Source: Halorussus pelagicus
Lineage (GTDB): Archaea > Halobacteriota > Halobacteria > Halobacteriales > Haladaptataceae
DNA: 64,000 nucleotides
Direction: 5' to 3'
Assembly: GCF_004087835.1 (NCBI RefSeq)
Contig: NZ_CP035119.1
Location: 62,001 to 126,000, forward strand
Under the pieces are notes generated by a model. That model saw only the letters and a program-made list of their open reading frames with translations, was not told where the DNA came from and ran no database searches. The stretch's first letter is position 1; the number at the start of each line of letters is the position of its first letter. The position numbers were made by a program, and so were the translations under genes. Shown here piece after piece: positions 60,271 through 64,000 of this stretch.

Positions 60271-61824
60271 TTACCGATAGAGATTGAGTCGTTGGAGAAC
60301 CGACCCGATCAGTACCGCGACCGGGATGATTTCGAGCCGACCGACCCACATGTTAATTATTAGCATCCCTTTGGCAGTGTCGGGCATCCCTGGGCCGGTA
60401 ATTCCGGAGTCCAGTCCGACGTTACTCTGGGCGCTCATCACGTCGAAAATCACGTACTCCAGCGGATAGCCCGGTGAGAGAACGCGCAAGAGGACGGCGA
60501 CGCCAATCGCAAGGAACGTGAGCCAGAGGACGAACACGACCGTCGCTTCGGTGTACTCGCGTTGGGCCTGTTCCTCGCTGAGATTGCGCTCCCCGAGTTG
60601 CAGATACCGGATTGCAGTGTTAGGTCGGAACACGTCCTGTATCTGCCAGATAGTCCCCTTAATAATCGTTATCACCCGAATGAGCTTGAGTCCACTCACG
60701 GTCGAACCAGCCGCTGCACCGGTGAGCATGCCGAGACACGTCACCAACGTCGCGCCAGCGCTCCAGACCTGCTCGGTCCCACCGCCAATCGTGGTGCTCC
60801 CGAAGCCGGTGTTCGATGTCCCGGAAACGAACTGGAACAAGCTCACCCGGAACGTCTCCTCCAGCGTTGCGTACTGTCCGTTCGTGTATAGAATCCCCGT
60901 CAACACGAGGGACCCGACTGCGAACCAGATGAACACCCATCGCGTCTGTAGGTCAGCGTAGAGATTCCGCAACTCACCCTTGAATATCAAGTAGTGGATG
61001 GGAAATGCGATACTCCCCGCGACCATTATCGGGACCGTTGCGTACTCGATCAGTGGACTGTCGTAGTGCCCGATGGAATCGGCATGCACCGAGAACCCCC
61101 CCGTCGCAATCCCGGTCATGGCGTGGTTGATCGAGTCCCACAGTGGCATCCCGGCGAGGAGGAACAAGACGATTGAGCCGATAGTGAGACCCACGAAGAT
61201 CTTCCAGATTTCCTGAACCGTGGTCACGATGCTCGGGTGTATCTTCTCGGACCGCGCTTCGCTCTCGTAGAGCGTGTACGACCCACTGCTCCCGCCGCTC
61301 CGCCGGAGGATTGCGACGGTGAGGACGATGACGCCGACGCCGCCGACCCACTCGATGAACGACCGCCACCAGTGTAGCGACCGCGGGAGTTTCTCCTCGA
61401 CGGCGGCCATCGTGAGACCCGTCCCGGTGAAACCGCTCATACTCTCGAAGACCGAATCGAGCGGGTGGAGAAACACCGCAGTCGTCGCATCCATCGGTGG
61501 AGTGTTCGTCCAGACGGGGAACGGATCGATCTGGATCGTCCACGCGACGAGGAGAAACGGCAATCCGCCAAGAGCACCGACGAGCGCCCATGCGGTAGCA
61601 GCGGTGACCATCGCTTCGCGTTTTCTCGGCGGGTCCGCTTCCCGGTACAGCCAGACGAGTCCAGTCCCGAGTCCCGCCATTACGACCGCCGAGACTACGA
61701 AGGCGGGAATCGCGTAGAACTCGCCGTTCACGGCCGCCACACCGATGGAAACAACCATCATCAGGGAAACCGCCTGAACGATACGACCGACGTCACGTCC
61801 GACAGTCTTTGTATCTACTCTCAT
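60271..61824 (-). CDS. trkH: Trk-type potassium transporter membrane subunit TrkH
   Basis: 517 residues with about 10-12 membrane helices and the four pore loops: SMSGFTGTGLTMA, TGIATGGFSVHAD, SGTSNTGFGSTTIG and SAQSNVGLDSGITGPGM, each with the selectivity-filter glycine. It moves K+ inward, driven by membrane potential, gated by the RCK protein TrkA encoded upstream on the same strand. A 113-base gap separates it from trkA. Confidence 0.95.
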   Translation of the reverse strand: MRVDTKTVGRDVGRIVQAVSLMMVVSIGVAAVNGEFYAIPAFVVSAVVMAGLGTGLVWLYREADPPRKREAMVTAATAWALVGALGGLPFLLVAWTIQIDPFPVWTNTPPMDATTAVFLHPLDSVFESMSGFTGTGLTMAAVEEKLPRSLHWWRSFIEWVGGVGVIVLTVAILRRSGGSSGSYTLYESEARSEKIHPSIVTTVQEIWKIFVGLTIGSIVLFLLAGMPLWDSINHAMTGIATGGFSVHADSIGHYDSPLIEYATVPIMVAGSIAFPIHYLIFKGELRNLYADLQTRWVFIWFAVGSLVLTGILYTNGQYATLEETFRVSLFQFVSGTSNTGFGSTTIGGGTEQVWSAGATLVTCLGMLTGAAAGSTVSGLKLIRVITIIKGTIWQIQDVFRPNTAIRYLQLGERNLSEEQAQREYTEATVVFVLWLTFLAIGVAVLLRVLSPGYPLEYVIFDVMSAQSNVGLDSGITGPGMPDTAKGMLIINMWVGRLEIIPVAVLIGSVLQRLNLYR

Positions 61825-61937
61825 CGTTGATACTCGTTCGATAGGTTGGGCAGAGCGTCGTCGGCTTTCGGACTCACGACGGGGTTTGAGGTTGTCCGGA
61901 ATTCAACCCGACCGATGGAAGAAGTGTAACACATCGC

Positions 61938-62624
61938 TTACTCTACTCGATCCTCGTAATGCCCGAAGATGTCCGTGAGTTCCGGATCTGCTCCGGTTGC
62001 GGAGTAGACCGTCAACAGGTCGTTCGCTTTGATTTGGGTATTTCCTCGGGGAGTCAGCGGCTTGCTTTCGCTTTCACGTTCGATAGCGACTATCAGGACG
62101 TTGTCTGAGAGGATGTTCTCCCTGCCAGCCTCGGTGAGTGTTTTTCCAGCGATCGGTGCGTTCTCCGTTACCGTAATCTCGAAGACCTCCGCTTCGTCGC
62201 CGATTCGCATGTAATCGACGATAGCTGGTCTAGCTACTGCCCGGTAGAGGTATCCGGCAATGAGTTGTTGGGGGTTTTCGATGGTGTTCACTCCGATCTG
62301 ACGGAAGAGATTCATATGCTCTGCGTCGTGAACCACCGACGTGATTCCCGGAATCTCGAACTCCTTTGCGAGCAGACAGACCATGACGTTCGTCGCGTCC
62401 TGCTCCGTCGTCGAGATGATCGCGTCGGCCCGTTCTGCTCCGGCATCAGCTAGCGTTTCCTTCATCGTGGCGTCCGCGTTAAGCACCAAGCAGTCGTACT
62501 CGCTGGCGATTTCGTCAGCTTTCTGCGTGTCTCTCTCGATGACCACGACATCGTTTCCGGAACGCGTAGCGATGTCGATCAGCGGCGATCCAATATCACC
62601 TGCTCCAACAATGATAATGTACAT
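61938..62624 (-). CDS. trkA: Trk potassium transporter regulatory subunit TrkA
   Basis: 228 residues: an RCK_N domain with YIIIVGAGDIGSPLIDIATRSGNDVVVIERD (Rossmann GxGxxG, NAD(H)/ATP binding) and an RCK_C domain (about 135-220) with IRIGDEAEVFEITVTENAPIAGKTL-like segments. It binds nucleotides and gates TrkH from the cytoplasm; RCK_C domains of some family members bind c-di-AMP. It is probably co-transcribed with trkH. Confidence 0.93.
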   Translation of the reverse strand: MYIIIVGAGDIGSPLIDIATRSGNDVVVIERDTQKADEIASEYDCLVLNADATMKETLADAGAERADAIISTTEQDATNVMVCLLAKEFEIPGITSVVHDAEHMNLFRQIGVNTIENPQQLIAGYLYRAVARPAIVDYMRIGDEAEVFEITVTENAPIAGKTLTEAGRENILSDNVLIVAIERESESKPLTPRGNTQIKANDLLTVYSATGADPELTDIFGHYEDRVE

Positions 62625-62809
62625 GTGTAGTTTAAATTATTTGTTTGTCGCACGGTCGGTAGTCGGTTTCGTTCGCGCTTCGCTCGTCTCTCGGTCGGGG
62701 GAGTTGACACGGTTGTACTGGCGTTACCGTCTCGGGTGCATCGGTGAGAGATCGTCGCGCGACGTCATTGCGGTTGGCGACTGGAACAATGACCCGGCAG
62801 AAAAGCGAC

Positions 62810-63166
62810 TCAGCCATCGTCGTTGTCCTCCGTTTCGTCGTGTACCTTTCCGAGGTAATGCCACCGATACTGACCCCCCTCGTCGTCGATATTGGGTTGC
62901 CATTTGACTCTGTAGGCGAATAGCCCGTGTTCCTCACCCGTTTCGTCCGGGTGTTTCACGACGACGGTAGTGTACGCGCCGTGGTCCTCTACGTGAACTG
63001 GTTCCCCGTACCGTGATTCGATTGCATCTGTTAGGGGCGGATGCTCTCGGAGGAGTTGTTGCGCGTAGTGAATGATATCCCTGAGTTGGCTGTCACTGCT
63101 ATCTTCGAGCGCAGTCGTAATCTGCTCAGGGGTGTCTTCTTGGGAATCGGTGTCAGGTGGAGTCAT
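62810..63166 (-). CDS. Hypothetical acidic protein
   Basis: 118 residues, strongly acidic. DTPEQITTALEDSSDSQLRDIIHYAQQLLREHPPLTDAIESRYGEPVHVEDHGAYTTVVVKHP, then EEHGLFAYRVKWQPNIDDEGGQYRWHYLGKV. A helical front with a beta-rich end; no known domain is recognised. ATG 63166 begins a typical halophile start (MTPPDTDSQED), while upstream codons lie in AT-rich non-coding DNA. Confidence 0.65.
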   Translation of the reverse strand: MTPPDTDSQEDTPEQITTALEDSSDSQLRDIIHYAQQLLREHPPLTDAIESRYGEPVHVEDHGAYTTVVVKHPDETGEEHGLFAYRVKWQPNIDDEGGQYRWHYLGKVHDETEDNDDG

Positions 63167-63512
63167 ATTTTGATTTGGTCGTTGCCGCTTTCGTCCGGCT
63201 AAACACTCTCCGACAACCGAAGAGGGTATGATTCGAGCGACATGTTTGCTGTTACCGGTACAGTCTATCTTCCCCTGAATTCCCCACAAGCCATAAATTT
63301 TGGCATATAATTTCGCTTCAGAGGAGTATACCTGCAGTATATTTTTGCTAAGCAAATTCCTAGCACTTCCCCGACCATTGCTGACCTTAGATGGTCCGCC
63401 AACCGATACCGACGACTCGTCGGAACACTCCCACTGCTTCGTTCGAGGAGGGACGAACACGTAGCGCGAAGCCGTGGCAGTTCCGGACAACCGGCGCTCT
63501 ACAGCGAAGACC
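63167..63512. other. AT-rich divergent intergenic region
   Basis: A gene-free stretch between the hypothetical gene and the Lrp gene, with AT-rich patches near 63292-63317 and 63335-63350 (for example TATATTTTTGC). Probably holds the promoter of the leftward gene. No repeats or RNA genes were recognised. Confidence 0.5.
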
Positions 63513-63518
63513 TTTATT
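63513..63518 (+). promoter_or_regulatory. TATA-like box for the Lrp gene
   Basis: TTTATT lies 22-27 bases before the ATG at 63540, as expected for a leaderless transcript. No Shine-Dalgarno lies between. Confidence 0.55.
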
Positions 63519-63539
63519 CGTCCTGAGCGTAGTTCCGCT

Positions 63540-64000
63540 ATGGCTCACCGCGTCGATGAAATCGACAAACGCATCCTCTATTATCTGGCATTGGACGCGC
63601 GGAACACCTCAACGTCAGATATCGCCGACGAAATGGGGGTAACTCCAGCGACGATCCGAAATCGGATCAAACAGCTCGAAGAGCAAGGCGTTCTTCGAGG
63701 GTATCTGGCCGACATCAACTACAAGTCCATCGAGGGATACGTCACCTACCGGTTCAGATGTACGGCCCCAATTCCGGACCGTGCCCGACTCGCTCAGTCG
63801 GCTCTAGAAATTTCCGGAGTCGTAACCGTTCAGGAACTGATGGCGGGGTCCGCGAACCTCGGGATTACGGTCGTCGGGGCGGATACCGACGACATCAACC
63901 AAATCGCGGGCGAACTGGCCGACCTCGGATTAGAAATTGAAGACGAGAGCGTTATCGAAGGTGAGTACCACACTCCGTACAATCCGTTCGGTCCAGAAAA
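63540..64000 (+). CDS. Lrp/AsnC family transcriptional regulator (partial)
   Basis: The first 153 residues are in the window and the frame is open at the edge. An HTH domain VDEIDKRILYYLALDARNTSTSDIADEMGVTPATIRNRIKQLEEQGVLRGYLADINY (5-61) is followed by a RAM ligand-binding domain with VTYRFRCTAPIPDRARLAQSALEISGVVTVQELMAGSANLGITVVGADTDDINQIA. Its place beside trkAH suggests a local role, but Lrp-type regulators commonly act at a distance. Confidence 0.9.
   Translation, partial: MAHRVDEIDKRILYYLALDARNTSTSDIADEMGVTPATIRNRIKQLEEQGVLRGYLADINYKSIEGYVTYRFRCTAPIPDRARLAQSALEISGVVTVQELMAGSANLGITVVGADTDDINQIAGELADLGLEIEDESVIEGEYHTPYNPFGPE

Overview
The window reads as chromosomal DNA of an extremely halophilic archaeon (class Halobacteria). 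It is GC-rich, the predicted proteins are strongly acidic, many genes overlap by 1-4 bases as ATGA or TGATG, and several starts lie about 25 bases after a TATA-like box, as in leaderless transcripts. Many products belong to families typical of haloarchaea: diadenylate cyclase DacZ, archaeosortase-type AglB, AglJ, archaellin, GlpABC, NOP5/fibrillarin and isopentenyl phosphate kinase. Genus and species cannot be fixed from the sequence alone.

Layout. 1-6.4 kb: the end of leuB, small zinc-finger and ribbon-helix-helix-like genes, archaetidylserine decarboxylase, OsmC, a UPF0173 hydrolase, and a Tat-exported two-subunit GMC dehydrogenase. 6.4-15.8 kb: the mevalonate kinase/isopentenyl phosphate kinase pair, a thiolase with its OB-fold partner, purD, and a dacZ-mscS operon that joins c-di-AMP synthesis to a mechanosensitive channel. 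16.5-22.8 kb: a tRNA-Leu followed by truncated copies of its own 3' end, a TFB-like protein, coaD, gshA, the flpA/nop5 pair, hsp20 and ogt. 23.1-29 kb: a phenylacetyl-CoA epoxidase locus, paaA-paaB-paaC-paaD with PaaD split in two, plus a divergent HTH regulator, a hotdog thioesterase and an enoyl-CoA hydratase. 29.5-32.8 kb: small hypothetical genes, a 21-residue Cys-containing peptide with a perfect Shine-Dalgarno, an amidohydrolase, a CPBP protease and a MaoC dehydratase. 33.0-33.9 kb: a 13-repeat CRISPR array of haloarchaeal type I-B appearance with no cas genes in the window. 33.9-42.1 kb: phosphoglycolate phosphatase and the glycerol locus, glpK plus a membrane protein, divergent from glpABC. 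42.1-55.5 kb: an N-glycosylation/cell-surface region (DUF368 protein, AglB, four non-AglJ glycosyltransferases, a flippase, an alkaline-phosphatase-fold enzyme, an archaellin, AglJ). Its middle part, about 46.5-51.2 kb, is visibly AT-richer. 55.5-64 kb: an acyl-CoA synthetase, a DUF255 protein, trkH-trkA and an Lrp regulator that runs off the end.

The non-coding DNA holds the least explained signals. Three dispersed copies of a 160-200 bp multi-hairpin element lie near 6.5, 21.8 and 57.3 kb. A compact structured element near 26.2 kb contains five or six strong stems and a possible pseudoknot. A degenerate copy of the CRISPR repeat sits inside the presumed leader, and two tRNA-derived satellite units follow the tRNA-Leu gene.

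Functional links: carbon entry through glycerol (GlpK/GlpABC) and phenylacetate (Paa); isoprenoid and archaeal lipid synthesis (MVK, IPK, Asd); osmotic and K+ homeostasis (DacZ, MscS, TrkAH); and surface glycoprotein assembly (AglJ, glycosyltransferases, flippase, AglB, DUF368) with an archaellin carrying three N-X-S/T sequons as a likely local client.
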